Source of the DNA: Hericium rajendrae
Taxonomy: Eukaryota; Basidiomycota; Agaricomycetes; Russulales; Hericiaceae
Direction of reading: 5' to 3'
Assembly (NCBI GenBank): GCA_033439255.1
Contig: JAVRDV010000016.1
Span: forward strand, 310,001 to 374,000
DNA length: 64,000 nucleotides
In this document: one piece after another, positions 1 through 13,154 of the stretch
Position numbering within the stretch: the stretch's first letter is position 1
Layout: every line of letters starts with the position of its first letter
Made by a program: the position numbers and the translations under genes
Notes under the pieces: model-generated
What the model was told of the DNA's origin: nothing
Seen by the model: the letters and a program-made list of their open reading frames with translations, nothing else
The model's database searches: none

Positions 1-1849
1 TCTTGTCCATGCTCTGCATCGTTCCCTTCACGCATCGGCCCGTCTCTTCGTTCGCACGCAATTGCTCATCTACACGTTATACCTTACTCGATTCCTGATT
101 TCCTTGGCTTGGCTCCGTTTTTCGAACTTGCAGATTGGCGGTCGGGAGTGCCTTCTATACCCGCGCGTATGGTACTTACGAATCGATTCGCATTTAGTTG
201 GACTGATTCTCGTCCCCGTGCTTGTCCAGACCGACGCCCATCGCCCTATAGGCAGCGTGGTGTTTAGCTCGTGAGTCAAATTTCACAGCCTCTTCTAGAT
301 TGTTGATTGTGGCCTTGCGGCAACTGGAGAGGAGGCAGACGGCACTGCAGTTTTCATGTCACAGCCTGTCGCAGGGCAACAAATGGAAGTATATCTTCCG
401 TGGACAGGACACTTCGAAGGCTTCCTACCGTTTTCAGGTCACAGGCTGTCGCAACGGAACGATCCAAGAGACGATAATGGATATCTTCCTACCAGTTTCA
501 AACGAATATGGGCGACACCGGACGATCTCTTTTGAGTCGAAAGGTAACAACTCAAAGCACGGATGTAGACACCATCCTACTGTTTTCAGGTCGCGGATTG
601 TCGCGAGGGAACAATTCAGGACACGAATATGTATGACGTTCTACCCTTTTCTGACTGATCAGATTGTCGCAGGGCAACAATGGGAGATACGGAACTGGAT
701 GGTTTCCTGCCGTTTTCGGGTCACAGGCTGTCGCAAGGAAAGAACTCAAGATGACATGAATACGCATATGGACAGATTACTACCGTTTCTGTGTCGCGTA
801 CTGTCGCAGGTCAATCTCTTTTAGGCTGCAAGGAAACAATGTGAGGTACGGATATGGATAACATCATACCGTTTTTAGGTCACAGGTTGTCGCAGGCAAC
901 AACCTGCAGCAACTCAAGATGACGTGAAGATGGACGAATTCCTGCCGTTTCTGAGTCGCGGATTGTTGCAGAAAGACAATTGCAGACATCGATATGAACG
1001 ACTGACAACCTCTTTCGGGTCTCAGACCGTCGCAAAGGCGACAAGTGAAGGTACAGATGCGGATGCCCGCTACCCTTTTATCGTCAAGGATATACGCTGA
1101 GTTACTAGCAGCCCGTAACTCACCTAACGTCTGATTGAGATCATTCTTTGAGCAAGCCGACGGCGATGCTGTTCCAAGTTGCATTTGCTGCTGCAGTGAC
1201 CCAAAAACAAAAACAGGCTGAACATGATGATCATGTATTCCGACTTGCCCAAAGACTCTATCATCTAATATACCGGTGCATGAATAGCGTGAATAAGTAC
1301 AATGGTGAGTGCGTGAACGGGGCAGACCGAGCGCGGGATATTGATATGCTGTGAAAGAAGAAGAGGAGAGCCGAGTCAAGTCTACGATGCAAAGCAGGAG
1401 CAGGAAAGAAGCGGAATAACGTGACCCGTGTGCGAGAAGGAGAACGAAGTGCTGCGTCGTGGTTATGCGTAAGTAATCCGGGAGTATCTGCCAGAAGGGT
1501 ATGCGTGCGCAGTGCGCGGTCGTGGATGAGTAATCGTGTGCAGTAGAGTGCAGCAATAGCAGCAGAAAACGTAGCGGGCAGTTTTCGAACGCAACACAAC
1601 GCATGGTGCCCTCTGGCACCCATCTGGTGAAAAGTATATACTGGTGGTATGCAGGATTAATCGGAAATCATAGGTAAGGAGCGGACGGGCCAATAGTGCA
1701 CCTGAACGGGCTTGCCGCGCCCTGATCGGAAACGACCTTGGGCGAACTGGCACACACTGGGGTAGCATAGATTGGCGAACGCAGCCGCCAGGCATCGATA
1801 TTGCACATTAGACAGATCGAGCGACGCCCCGTCGACCTGTCAGTATGCC
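1..1849. other. Gene-free left flank
   Basis: No gene is recognised here. Short open frames occur on both strands, but none shows a known motif or spliced continuity. The stretch is the downstream flank of the Ca2+ pump gene and contains the degenerate tandem repeat described separately at 351-1078. The remainder (1079-1849) is unstructured to the eye. Confidence 0.5.
351..1078 (+). repeat. Degenerate tandem repeat (minisatellite), about ten units of 64-88 bp
   Basis: Recurring blocks begin near 351, 431, 495, 583, 647, 713, 786, 872, 948 and 1012. Each opens with a core close to TTTTCRGGTCRCAGRYTGTC, then GCAAGG and an AACAA-type tail. Many are preceded by CCTACCG or CCTGCCG. Spacing varies from 64 to 88 bp and copies are clearly diverged, so the array is old. 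It lies beyond the stop codon of the pump gene. It could be a decayed satellite, or the remnant of a repetitive protein-coding exon; no long frame survives, which favours the former. Confidence 0.75.
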
Positions 1850-4800
1850 TCATGGGCTGCGGACAGCGGCACCATTGTTGGGCATTGGCGGCGATGATGG
1901 TGGGATGCCGAGGATCCCCCATACGGGATCGTCCTGCGGCGTGTCGGGGTGCACCTCGAACTTGTTCGAGGTGAGCGCCGCGGACGACTTGGACGGGTCA
2001 AAGCCTGCGGGGTCGGACAGCGATCCACCGGCGTCGCCGGGCGACTTCGTCCGCGGAACACCAGAAGAAACGATTTGCGCGGTCATCAGTGTCGGAAGCA
2101 TCGTGAGTAGTTCCGGGCTGCAAAGATAAGATGAGCTACATTGCTTGGAGAAAATGGACAAAAATGTACATACACAACCTTGGGAGCGTCACGCTTCGGA
2201 CGGGCAAGTCTGCTCTTGACGACGAACGACGACGAACGCATACGGCCGCCGCGCAGCTTGGAAAAAGTGCCCAAGTTGTCGCGCACCCGGTCCATGGCGA
2301 AGTCCATCGGTGCATCTGAACGGATGGTAGGCAGCACCTCAGCTTTAGGCATGAGCCGGACGGCTTTGAAGAATCGCTCGCAAGGACCGTTGGGGATACA
2401 GCGGATCAGAGCACCGAGAGGAATCGAGACGAAGCCAAGAGCAAGAGAGATACCCCACTCGCGACCGCCGATGCGGGTCACCTGGAACGCAGAGCCTCCC
2501 ACGAAAACGATCATAATTTGCACAGCAACCTCTAAAGGGCGACTCAAGGGTCAGATTTGTTTGCGCAAGACACAGGCGACACACATACCAATTAATGTGA
2601 TGCCCATGAAATACCAGTTGTTAGTCACTCCTTCAAAGATGTTGAACCTTCTGTCGAGACGACGGCTATTGATGGAGTTAAAGACCTGGGCAAAGACGAA
2701 CGTGTTGAACACCAGAGTTTGCACAATCCTGTCGTGCCTGCTAGCATCAGGATCGCCAGAATGGAAACCAAGAATCTGAGCGCCCAAGAAGTGGAAGACG
2801 AGGATGATGATGATTTGGTAGATCGATTGACCGATGATCTGCTTGATCATGTCCACAGTGAAGAGTGGATCTGACTTCTTGTCAGGCTTGCGGTCAAGAA
2901 GTGCGGGTGACGCAGGATCAGTCGCGAGGGCCAGAGCGGCGAAAGTGTCCATGATGATGTTGATCCAAAGCAGCTGCACCGCGCTCAACACCGACTCCTC
3001 CTGTTCAGATGCGATTGCAGTCACAAACGTAATGACGACAGCTGTGACATTAGTGGAGATCTGGAACTGCAAGAACTTGCGCACGGCGTCATTGACGCAG
3101 CGACCCCACATGATAGCCTTGACGATAGAGGAGAAGTTGTCATCCATAAGAATAATGTCTGATGCCTCCTTAGCGACCTCGGTACCAGCGATACCCATAG
3201 AGAAGCCAACATGAGCCGTCTTCAATGCTGGCCCATCGTTAGTACCGTCGCCAGTAACACCAACAACGCCGCCAATCTCCTTGAGGGTCTCGACCAGGAT
3301 GCGCTTGTCCTCCGGGGATGACCGGGCGAGAACCTGGAGGCGGGGCACCACAGCCTTCATGACATCGGGTGGGAGTTTCCGGAAGATAGGACCTTCCATG
3401 ACGACTCCACCAGACGTGTAGATACCGCACTGCTGAGCAATGGACTTGGCCGTCAGAACATTGTCACCGGTGCACATCTTGACGTCGACACCGGCTTTCT
3501 TGCAGTTGGCAACAGCCTCCCGGACACCTTCGCGAAGTGGGTCTTCAATGCCGACAACACCGATGAGCGTCAAGTCCTGCGCAAGATCTTCATACTCGAC
3601 CTAAAGCGACAAGAAGGTCAGATACATTTACTAAAATCGTGTACTTGGGATACATACCTCGTCCTTCGCGGAGAACCTGGCGCCGGCAGGTGGCCATTGC
3701 TCAAAGTCCCGGTAGCACAGAGCGATCGTCCGCAGCATCTGATTCGCATACATTGAGATCGTCCGCGAGATGTTCTCTTGCTGCAAGTCGCTCATTGGCG
3801 CCGTCTCGACCTCGCCACCGGCGTGAGCACCGGCGTCCTTCTCGTACACGATGACGGTGTTGCGGCACTTGTCCGCCAGGACCTCACTGGCACCCTTGAG
3901 ATACAGCCGGTAGGTATATTTGTCGATCTTGACGACGACGCCCATAGCTTTGCGGTCACTGGAGAACGGGATCATTTGAACGACGTCAGCTGCGTCGCGT
4001 GTCTCCTTGTAATTCGCCCAGCCGAGCTCCTTTGCGAGTTTGAGTAGGGCAGTCTCGGTCTTGCTGCCGACGAAGGTGAGCTGTCCAGTCTGCTGATCCT
4101 CATCCTCGAACGCAGTGGAGTTGACCGCGATGGAAGCGTTGAACAGATCGCGGAGCTGCGGAGTCAAGATAGTATCGAGGTTCTTCAGGTCCAAGGGGAA
4201 GTCACCCTTGTTGATACGATCCCCGGATTCGTTCAAATCGTCGGCATTGGAGCGCCCCTGGTTATCTTCTAGATTACGCACGAACTTCGCGTGGACACCA
4301 ACAGAGCCGGCGACAACCGTCATCTCGTTTTGAGTTAGCGTACCTGTCTTGTCTGTGCAGACCACTGAGGCGTTGGCCATGGTCTCGCATGAACCAAGGA
4401 CACGGACAAGAAGGTTTTCTTTGGTCATCCGTTTCGTCGCGAAGGCCAAGGCTAAGGTCACAGCCAATGGAAGACCTGATAAATGAATCGATATCAGTCT
4501 TTGATGTAAACGTCGCCCTTTAGGAGGTACGTACCTTCAGGAACGGCCACTACAACAAGGGTAACAGCGATGATGAGGATCTGAACGAAAGCGATGCCCT
4601 TCTGATTCGATGTCCTAGACAAAAAAGGTCAGGTAAGTACAACGCCAGAATCATTGTGATCGACCTTTCTGGATTATTTGTTCCAAGTTGCACGAAGAAG
4701 CGAATCATCAAAGCAGAGAACAAAAGCAAGCCGGCGATACTGCCGAACTTGGCAATTGACTCGGCCAAGTCGTTCAGTTTCAGTTGCAGGGGGGTATTCT

Positions 4801-6845
4801 CAGTCTCCGTTCGCAAGGCTGAAATAGAGGATTATGGGATTATGGGAGGTACGAACGCAGAAAAAAGGAAGCAACGTACCCATCATAATCCGTCCGTTGA
4901 AACTCTTCGTGCCGACCGCGATGATGACATACGAGCCAACACCTTCCAGAACCTTACTTCCACTCACCAAGAAGCAATCCGTATGACCCATCAACTCCAT
5001 ACCGGAAGGCCTCTTCGCAGGGACTCCTCCGCCGGCGCCCTTTTGTCCGTCGATTTCGCTGTCTGAAACCGCGGGGCTGTACTCCGCCAGTTTGCGATCG
5101 CGCAGTGCAATGCAGTCCTCGTACGAGAGCTTCTTGATAGCATCGGACTCGCCGGTCGCGCCGGACTCGTCGCATCGTACGTTGTGCCCGGACAGAAAGA
5201 CGCCATCGCAGGGGACCACTTCACCGGGTTCCAGGAGAGCCACGTCGCCCACGACGACATCGCGCACGTCGATCAGGTGCTCGATGCCGTCGCGGATGAC
5301 CTTCACTGTGCGCTCCTCCTTCTTTTCATTCAGGACCTTGAACTGCCGTTCCTTTTGCCAATCATTGAGCGAGCCGACCATAACGACGATCAGGATAGCG
5401 ATAATAATAGCGACGCCTTCTACCCAGTCGACCGGTGGTTCACCGGCCGGCCGAGGAGTTCCGAAATCTTGGAAGAAGCCGAGAGCGAGAGAAACGACAG
5501 CAGCGATAGAAAGCAAAACCTAAGATAGCGGTCAGAATTGAATACAATTGCGAACGGTTGCAGGAACCTAGCGTACCAGAACTTTGTCCTTGAGCGCAAG
5601 CCACATGAGCAAGAGCAAGCTTTTACTCGGTCGTGACGGAAGTGTGTTCTCGCCAAACACCCTCTTGCGCTCCTCAACTGACGCAGTGAATGCCTCGGGA
5701 TTCCCGGCCGGCGGAAGTTTCTGCGAACTGCTTCCCAAGCTTGTCGTGCTCTTCATCCTTTCCTGTTCACCCGTAGGAAGCGTGATTGTGATATTTGGAA
5801 GCAACTCCGCACTCATCCTCGCGTCGTCCGCATGCTTCGGAGCGCTGGTCGGAACGTTCGGTGAAGGCGTCAACGATGGAGCGGGACTCTCGTCGTGAAA
5901 TCCTGTGCCCTTCGTACTCAAGCCAGCTGTTCGGTGAGTGCCAAGACCGCGAAGGAGGCCCTCGACCCCGCCCATGGCCTCGAGCGCCTCGATATTCTTA
6001 GGGTCGACGAGACTTGCCAGCTGAAACGGCTTGAACGCGAACGGAGCCGGGTCGAAATCCGCCTCTTGTTCGAGGTCCAGCTGGGCGGGACGCTCCAGCT
6101 CTGCGTTCTTCCCTTTGTCGTCTTTCTTGTCGTCTTTCTTCCCTCCTGGCTCGCCCTCCACGTCCGTTTCCGGACCGTCTTCATCTGACGAGCCCGATGG
6201 CCGATGGCGACGGTGGATCTTCTTGATGAAACTCGAACGCGACGTGGGACGCGAATCATCCGACGCGGAATCGACGTGCGTCTGTGTCGGAGATGCCAGA
6301 GTACTGCCCCAGTCAGACCGTAATGAACGCATAGGACTAAGGCCAATGCTTGCCGTCTCGGTAGTATGATCCGGCTCCGTTTCATTGCTGCTGCTGTGCG
6401 TGCTGGAAAATGTTGCGGTACTGCCTTTCCGGCGATGTTTATTCGACGGGGGTGACAACAAGCCGAGTGATGACATTCCATCGTGGTCATCCGGGCTATT
6501 GCCACGTAGCTGAAGCGATGAGGCCGGTGCCCAGTGCACCGAGGATGACGCGGAATGCGCAGAAAGAGTTGGTGAGGGCGGCGGATGCGAATCGGACGTG
6601 TCGGACGCAGGCGAATACGGCGCGTCAAGTGAAATACGAGGTGTCTTTAAAATCGGGGTCGGCAACGTCAGAAGACCTGGATCTGAGGGTGACCGTGCGC
6701 GATTCAGAGAGGGAGAGGTCGGGGGATGATCATAGTGAGGGTCAGGGGACAGCGGGGGACTTCGGTCGTCAATGAGCCCCAAGTACTCTGTTGATCCCGT
6801 GACCGCGATTTGGGGAATTCCCAGACCTTCTGCAGCCATTGTCAA
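1850..6845 (-). CDS. PMC1: Plasma-membrane/vacuolar-type Ca2+-transporting P-type ATPase (Pmc1-like, P2B)
   Basis: Pumps Ca2+ out of the cytosol, by family into the vacuole, using ATP. Exons on the minus strand: 6845-5577, 5519-4880, 4818-4665, 4614-4535, 4475-3658, 3600-2589, 2531-2174, 2117-1850; phases agree and give 1532 aa. Visible P-type signatures are TGES in the actuator domain (near 5167-5140), PEGLP across the exon 4/5 junction in M4, the phosphorylation motif DKTGT (Asp about residue 756) and the hinge GDGTNDGPAL (about 3240). Six further membrane segments follow in 3100-2350. The first ~300 residues are Ser/Pro-rich with a Lys/Asp stretch (KKDDKKDDK), which makes the protein much longer than yeast Pmc1. 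The tail is hydrophilic and could be regulatory. Start chosen at the first Met (6845); a second Met follows two codons later. Confidence 0.93.
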
Positions 6846-9800
6846 CTAGGTATATGTGATCAGATAGCGAAGGGGGAAGAAAGGAAGTGAAAGCGCACAT
6901 GCAGGGAGGTCGTAGGAACCAAAAGTGCAGCAGATGGTTCGTCTTCAGGTTAAAGCAGTGCACTCAACAGGGCTGTGTATGTTGCCAAAATAGGAATAGA
7001 CTCCCAGGCCTAGTGGAGCGCGCGGCGGAGGGTGATGTTGCTCTCTCCCTCCAAGTCTCTTCCTTATATCCCCCCCCCCCCGTAACACTGCCCTGTATTT
7101 GTGCCGTCGAGATGCTCTCTTAGTGACTCGCTTTGCATTCTGTCCTCAGCCTTTGTTCCACCGTTTTGTTACACTGCTATGCGTTCTTCTCTCAAAGCGT
7201 ATTGTGTCTCTGATCACCGTACTCCGGCTGCGTTGCCACAAGGACATCTCTGCCAAGGTTGTGGCCTCTTGTTCTCCCTCGGTGCCTTCGCCGCATCTTC
7301 TAGATTCTGTCAATTTTTCTGGCGACGACTCTGCAATCTATCTGCGGATTGGCTCTCCATTATTGTCCGCATGTAGACAGCAATCGGGTGAGTACACAGG
7401 TTGTCGGCAATGAATAGGCTCGGCTGGTCTTGGAAATGGGGCTATAGGGGGCGGAGCACAAAGCAGTGTCCATTTCTCGGAGACGAGTTCGCCAGTGTTC
7501 ACCGGCACCAAGAAGAAAATAAAGTCGGCGAGCTTTTTTCGCTCCACTATCCAAAATTCTGTGGGCTCTACAACAGGAAAATCGGGCTCCGGTCCTCGAA
7601 CGAAGACAGTGCTACGGCGCCGCAGCTACGCAACTCTGGACTTCTTGGAACGCAGTACAAGCGAATTTCCCATCGCACCCATCGTTGTGGATCCCGTCAC
7701 GCGTTTTTGGATGCCTTGCGTGGTCCTGCTGGGGCAATAAGTAGGCTAAAAACGTTGGCCCGAGATCCCAGCCGATGGCGCTCCGTGTATGACCTCTTCC
7801 AGCCACACAGAGATACGATCAGGTCGTTGCTTGTCGACCTTCCCAGCGTTCAGCACAACCATCTCAAGCCTCGAGGAGGCCACGTTGATACTGGCATGCT
7901 TGTACGCCAACGTTATCGACTGCAGCGTTTCCAACGTCCTCGTGCAACGTGTCTCGACAAGCCTGCCATTTTTTGAACGCGTCATGAGAGGCCCTGCAAC
8001 GTTGGTACTCCGCTTTACCCCTCCCATGCTCCGTCTGGCCGCGCCTTCTCTTGACGCCCTTTTTCTGCCAGGAATTCCAGAGACTTCCGCAGAGAACCTC
8101 GTGCATCGCACCTCGTGATGAGGCAGTGCTGGCAAAGTCGCTCTCATGAGCCTTATCTGTTCCTTCCTTGCCCCTTTTTATTCTTCTTTAGGTTTAAAAG
8201 CGGCGGAATCTCATGATCGCCGCAAAATCTGGGTTCACCCGTGGTTCTGTGCCTGATTTAGGTGCGAGAACGCCAACGCCCATAAGGCCTACGCCAAATA
8301 CCTCAATCCTGAGCGCATGTACTGGCACAGCAGCGCCGATGGGCAACACTCGACAGATGGCTCATAAATGTTATCTTCCGGATGACAGACAGCCGTATTG
8401 CCTGTGATTCTCCTCGCGCCTGTGTTTGCGGGCCGGCGTTCTGGAGAGAGATATGCTTCCGATTCCGAAATAGAAGTGCATCGATTCAGGTGAGAATGTT
8501 CTATTTAGATGGAGACGAGGAAAGGCTGTACACCTACAGATGATCAGATCCGACACACGTTGTCTCATGAATGTAATCGCTCCCTCGTTGGGTCCAAATC
8601 GTCCACGTCTTCGACGTATGGCAGGCCTTTTCCTGCACGACGACACGGCGTGGATATGGAGACTAATTTGTGGTGCGTTCTGTACGTCAGTCCCCGCGCG
8701 AAAGCCTCAGTCAAGCCATCCCGCATCGGCGCTGTACTCATTGTCTGATCTCAACAAAGCTCACGTTCCGCGTACTGTTTCCCGAGCTGCGTTAGATGTA
8801 ACCACAGTTGCTATCATTTCAGAAGGCTTCAAATCTGTCGTTTCAGCGAGCTGTGTGCCTCCCTGCCTCGGTGGGGAATAGGTCGTGCGCCGAGGACGAG
8901 AACTTACCATTGGAAGTGAGGAACGAGGCGATGGTTTTGCGATTGTCGCGCAATCGCAACTTATCCCCGTCAAACACGCCATATAGCTGAATACACCAGA
9001 ATTTGATATTGGGACCTGCCCTACGAAGTCTTCTATAGCTCTCCTAGGATGCTAGGTCATACGCCTTCGGCGGCCTTTGAGAGTCCAGAAAGCAAATTGT
9101 GACGCTCAGGAACCTAGTCTGCAATGCTATCGCTAGTGGCTGAATATCATAGAAAAGGGCCCGTATCCCGAGAGAGCGGAAAACCAAGGATCGCGAAGCC
9201 AGTACAACGCGGGTACGAGGGTTGTGATAGACGCCCATCAGCGAGGATCTGGGCATGTCGACAAGACGCCTGGACGTACCGACGTACATTGCCCGAGGAG
9301 GCAAGTTTCTGGAGTACGTGCGCAATTGAACGAAACAGTTGACGATGTAGCCCGCATCTTGTGTGGATACACAATGCGAGCCTATCACGATCGGGATAGG
9401 CGCCCTCGACTTCTGTTCCTAAGGCGTGAAGCACTGCGTTCCGTTCGTATCGCGTAGTGTGCGGGCCAGGATCAGAATCAGCGTATGTCTGATGCATAGA
9501 TTAGGAAGAACCCCTTCCTTGGACTAACGGAATCAACCAGGTAGGTTTCCGTACTGCGATAGGCGCGTGCCTATGATGCAGTACCGGGCCTCAAGGCCTG
9601 ATGTCCGAAGTAACAAGGTGGCATAGGATCGATTGTCCACGGCACCCAGGGACTTGTCTCGTTCAGATCGAAGCCGGAAAGCCTAAATCTCGCAGATCTG
9701 CGTGGAGGATGATCAAGGATAATCGACGCGGCTCGGGACAATGACTGTGGAGGCGTCCTTAGCAGAGCAAGGATTGGTACGTATATACAGTGTCCACGGC

Positions 9801-12800
9801 GTCATGTTGCGCGTCATTCTGCTATATGCATGATCGGAGCATTTCGTCACTTGTCCATAACTGTATGAACATGGGCATGCGGGGACACGCAGAGACTTGG
9901 AAATCGTGTCATCGCATCGCCTTTGCGCGCTTGATGACAGTTGAAACGGAATGTTGCCGGTACGCCGTATAGGAAAGGAGGTATACGGGCGCTTGACGAA
10001 ACGATTGTTGCAGGAGGGCAGCAAAAAAATACTTCGGCACGCCGTAGGAATGTGGCACAGAACAGGGATTAGCACGGCACCCTTCCCAACGAGTAATCTA
10101 CGCAGCCTGACAGAAGCGTAATGAGAGCTAAAGCACTTACCCACGGGTTTCTGGACTAGCGAAGTCCGCTTGGCGTGCTTGTGGAGATCACATCTTCTTC
10201 CGCACTCAGGCCCTCTGCTAGCTGCTATGCGAGAGTCAGCACACTTGCGGCAGAACATAACAACGACATCACCCTGAATAGGACCGTTATCAGGGGATCC
10301 TCGTCAGTCCGACTAGGCGGACGATACGAAGCGCTTATTTGGCGGTGCGCTGCCTTACTGTCGTTCTGGCAATAATTCGCGCTTGGCTAGATCGAGGCAG
10401 AGTCGGACAAAACACTAAGCAAACGCGACTGCGCAGAACATCGCATTTTGTCAAATAAAACATGCTGACGCACCTGATCACACAAGCGAACTCACATACT
10501 CGTAAATCCTCGCTGCCGGTGCGGATCCCCCTATTTGCTTGTGTGAACACTTATGGAGGCAGTGAGGTGATGTGAGATGAGAATCACCCGTCAAAGAGTG
10601 CATGGCCAAGAGTTTCTGTGAAAACAGGATCATCCGCGAGATGAACGAACTTACACCGGAACGACGGCCGGCGGTGTGATATGAAGACTCGGGATTGTGC
10701 ATAGCCTGAAAGAAAACATATGAGCTGACAGCCAGGAGAAGCAGTGGCCGTGTCAAAAGTTGAGCATGAAACCTACTACACCGAGCGTGAAGGAACGAAT
10801 CTACCGCTACTTTGTGCCAGTTGCCGGCGCACCGCGTCTTGTCCGGCTTCGCCAAACGAAATGCCTTCACATGCCAATTGTCACTTCTTTCGACCCATTC
10901 CCTGGACGCTGTGCAAGAGCAGTTCAATTAGAATGCAGATGGAGCGGGAATAACTCACGATGGGATTAAGTACATGCTGAAAGCCTCCGCTTCCTACTCA
11001 CGACACGGTCTTATCTACTGCGCGCACCGCCGTACCAGGATAGCTCCAATGGCGATGAAGTGCAAGTTCCGCAATCTCCAAGGGTGTGCATGAAAGCGTC
11101 ATGCATACCGGTTTCGGTCTCGGAGGAGACGAGGATCGGAGGCCGAGCAGCCTGAATTTCCTACGTGGCATAGCAGTGCAGTTGAAGTCCGTCGGGGATA
11201 TCGGGGTTCCAAATCAGGAATGTGCTGTAGAACGTTATAGATCCGTCTACCAACCCTCTAGAGGACAACGTATCGGCTACGACTTCAAGTTGGACAGCTC
11301 TGGATAGTATAAGAGGAGGCTGGCTTGAAACTAGCTCGCTAAGGACACGAAGTTGGCAAGTCGTAAGGCCCAAGGCTGTGTTGCCTTCCGGTCCGCTGAC
11401 GGCGAATTCAGTGACCGCGACACTGGTGCTATGGCCAATCAACTTATCTGGTCCATTTAATTGTGCCCCAAGGAGTGCTGCAGACACGTATCGGAGCAAT
11501 GATAGCATCCAACGCAGTAGAGAGTTTTCGTAACTGACCGACTCGGACTCGGACTCAACTAGTGGAGCGCCGAGTCCGACTGAGATGCAACTGTAAGCTG
11601 CCGTGCGTGGCAGGGTGGAGCGACTAATGGAGCCTGTGGCTCGACTGGCTAGGTTCGAGTCGGAGGGTTGCGAAAACTCTTTAGTGTCTTTCATCGTTCA
11701 AGTTGAGCGTATGGGAGAATGGTCGCTGCCAGATGGAAGAATTTCGTGTTGGCGGTGATCATCTGACTGTTAAGATATGAAATCAAAATCTACAACCTAT
11801 CGGTTATATGGTGTAACAGCTAACATTATCGCCTCTCAGGTACGTACTTCCACCATGGGGAGCTGCGCGATAGCTCGGGGCTCGACTCCCTGCAACCTAA
11901 CTGTACATTCGTCGACGTGCTATTTTTGCACGCTTGCGGAGGGTTTTTTGGATCCAATATCTCGTCAAAATCTCAGTCTCCGGCTGTTCATCTCAGTCCA
12001 TCTTGACATTTAATCGGCAGCACAACATCCTTCAATCGAAGCCGCATCTGTAGCTAGATGCTTTGAACCACGAGTACGAAGCCACATGAAGTCCGCGGCT
12101 ATCTTAATTACGGCCATCACCTAGGAAGAACCATGCCGCAACTACCTCTGTCCACTCCGTCACTCTGGGCCAAAGTCCAGCCCCTCAGTCCCAAACGGCC
12201 TCCCCGTCTGCCGCAGCTCAATGCCCGTATTCATGGACACACCACGCCGTCCTCGCCGCCTCATCCAGACCGCAGCTCAAGGCCTTCCATTCGCCCGTCG
12301 AAGCTATCCCTTCTACAGCGGCGCAGCGGCTCCGTCCCAGGACGTCGACACAATCCCACTTACACTATGTTCTGGCCGTGGCCAGACGAGGTCCCATCCA
12401 AGCCCAGAATATCGCCGCCTGCGACTAGCCTGCCGAAGCTTGAGCTTCTTCCGAACGTAGCAGGCAGCATGCGGTGCAGAGATCGCCGCGCTTCTTCGTG
12501 CCGGGCGAAAGCAAGCCGTCGCACGAAGATGGTCCAGAGTTTGTCTGGCGGATCCTGGGCGAGAAGACGGCCTGGGAGCACTTCTCGCGCAATGTGGACC
12601 AGCCTCTATGCCCTGTAAGGGAGGAAGTCAAGGAAGTCAGGAATAGTCCCAAACATCATCAGTCTAGGCTAATTGCAAACCTTACATTTTGTTTACATTG
12701 CACGCAGAGAGCCGGCAAAAACAAAGCTGCCATCTTACGCAGAGGATCAGATCACAGCAAACATAATAGACCATTGTATATGTACATACATCGAAGACAG

Positions 12801-13154
12801 CGACCATTCGAATGGACGAACAGAACATGCAGCAGACGCTACAATACAATGCGCACTGTAATGCATTGTACGAAGACGAAACGAAGACGAAAAGGCACAG
12901 AGTGGAAGGCGGGGGGGAGGCAGGGGACGTGATTGTCGGCGAGGTGCGGTGGTGGGATAAACGGTACAACGTAAGTACAAGAACAACAGGATTACAATGA
13001 CGCTACAGGATAGTACATGCGTGCTGTGCGAAACAGTGATGAGCGGACGGGGGCGAGGTGTATGAATGGATGGGAGGTATGCACGAGACACGATTAATGC
13101 ATAGAGAGCACGGAACAACAGATGGAAATGGAGACGCCAAGGAGAGGCAGGAAC
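6846..13154. other. Gene-poor interval of 6.3 kb
   Basis: No gene could be supported. There is a run of 12 C at 7070-7081 just upstream of the pump gene. Longer open frames exist (for example 9713-10258 minus, 181 aa; 11161-11694 minus, 177 aa), but they have no recognisable motif, no spliced partners and no coding-like third positions. A tract at 12133-12620 looks partly coding and is listed separately. The rest may hold non-coding transcripts or decayed transposons that cannot be recognised by eye. Confidence 0.4.
12133..12620 (+). pseudogene. Possible decayed coding fragment, function unknown
   Basis: Three plus-strand frames each carry coding-like stretches that stop and hand over to another frame: frame from 12135 (Ala/Ser/Gln-rich, closed by TAG at about 12427), frame from 12221 (79 codons), and frame from 12474 that reads FVPGESKPSHEDGPEF. 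No intron I tried joins them cleanly. This pattern suggests a frame-shifted gene remnant rather than an intact gene. I do not recognise the family, and chance remains possible. Confidence 0.2.

Noticed and set aside
5918-6628. 236-codon minus frame inside the first exon of the Ca2+ pump
   Set aside because: Arg-rich shadow frame of the pump's Ser/Pro-rich N terminus.
9713-10258. 181-codon minus frame in gene-poor DNA
   Set aside because: No motif, no introns, Cys/Arg/Ser-rich chance composition.
11161-11694. 177-codon minus frame with a SESESVS stretch
   Set aside because: The stretch comes from a short ACTCGG repeat; no other coding sign.
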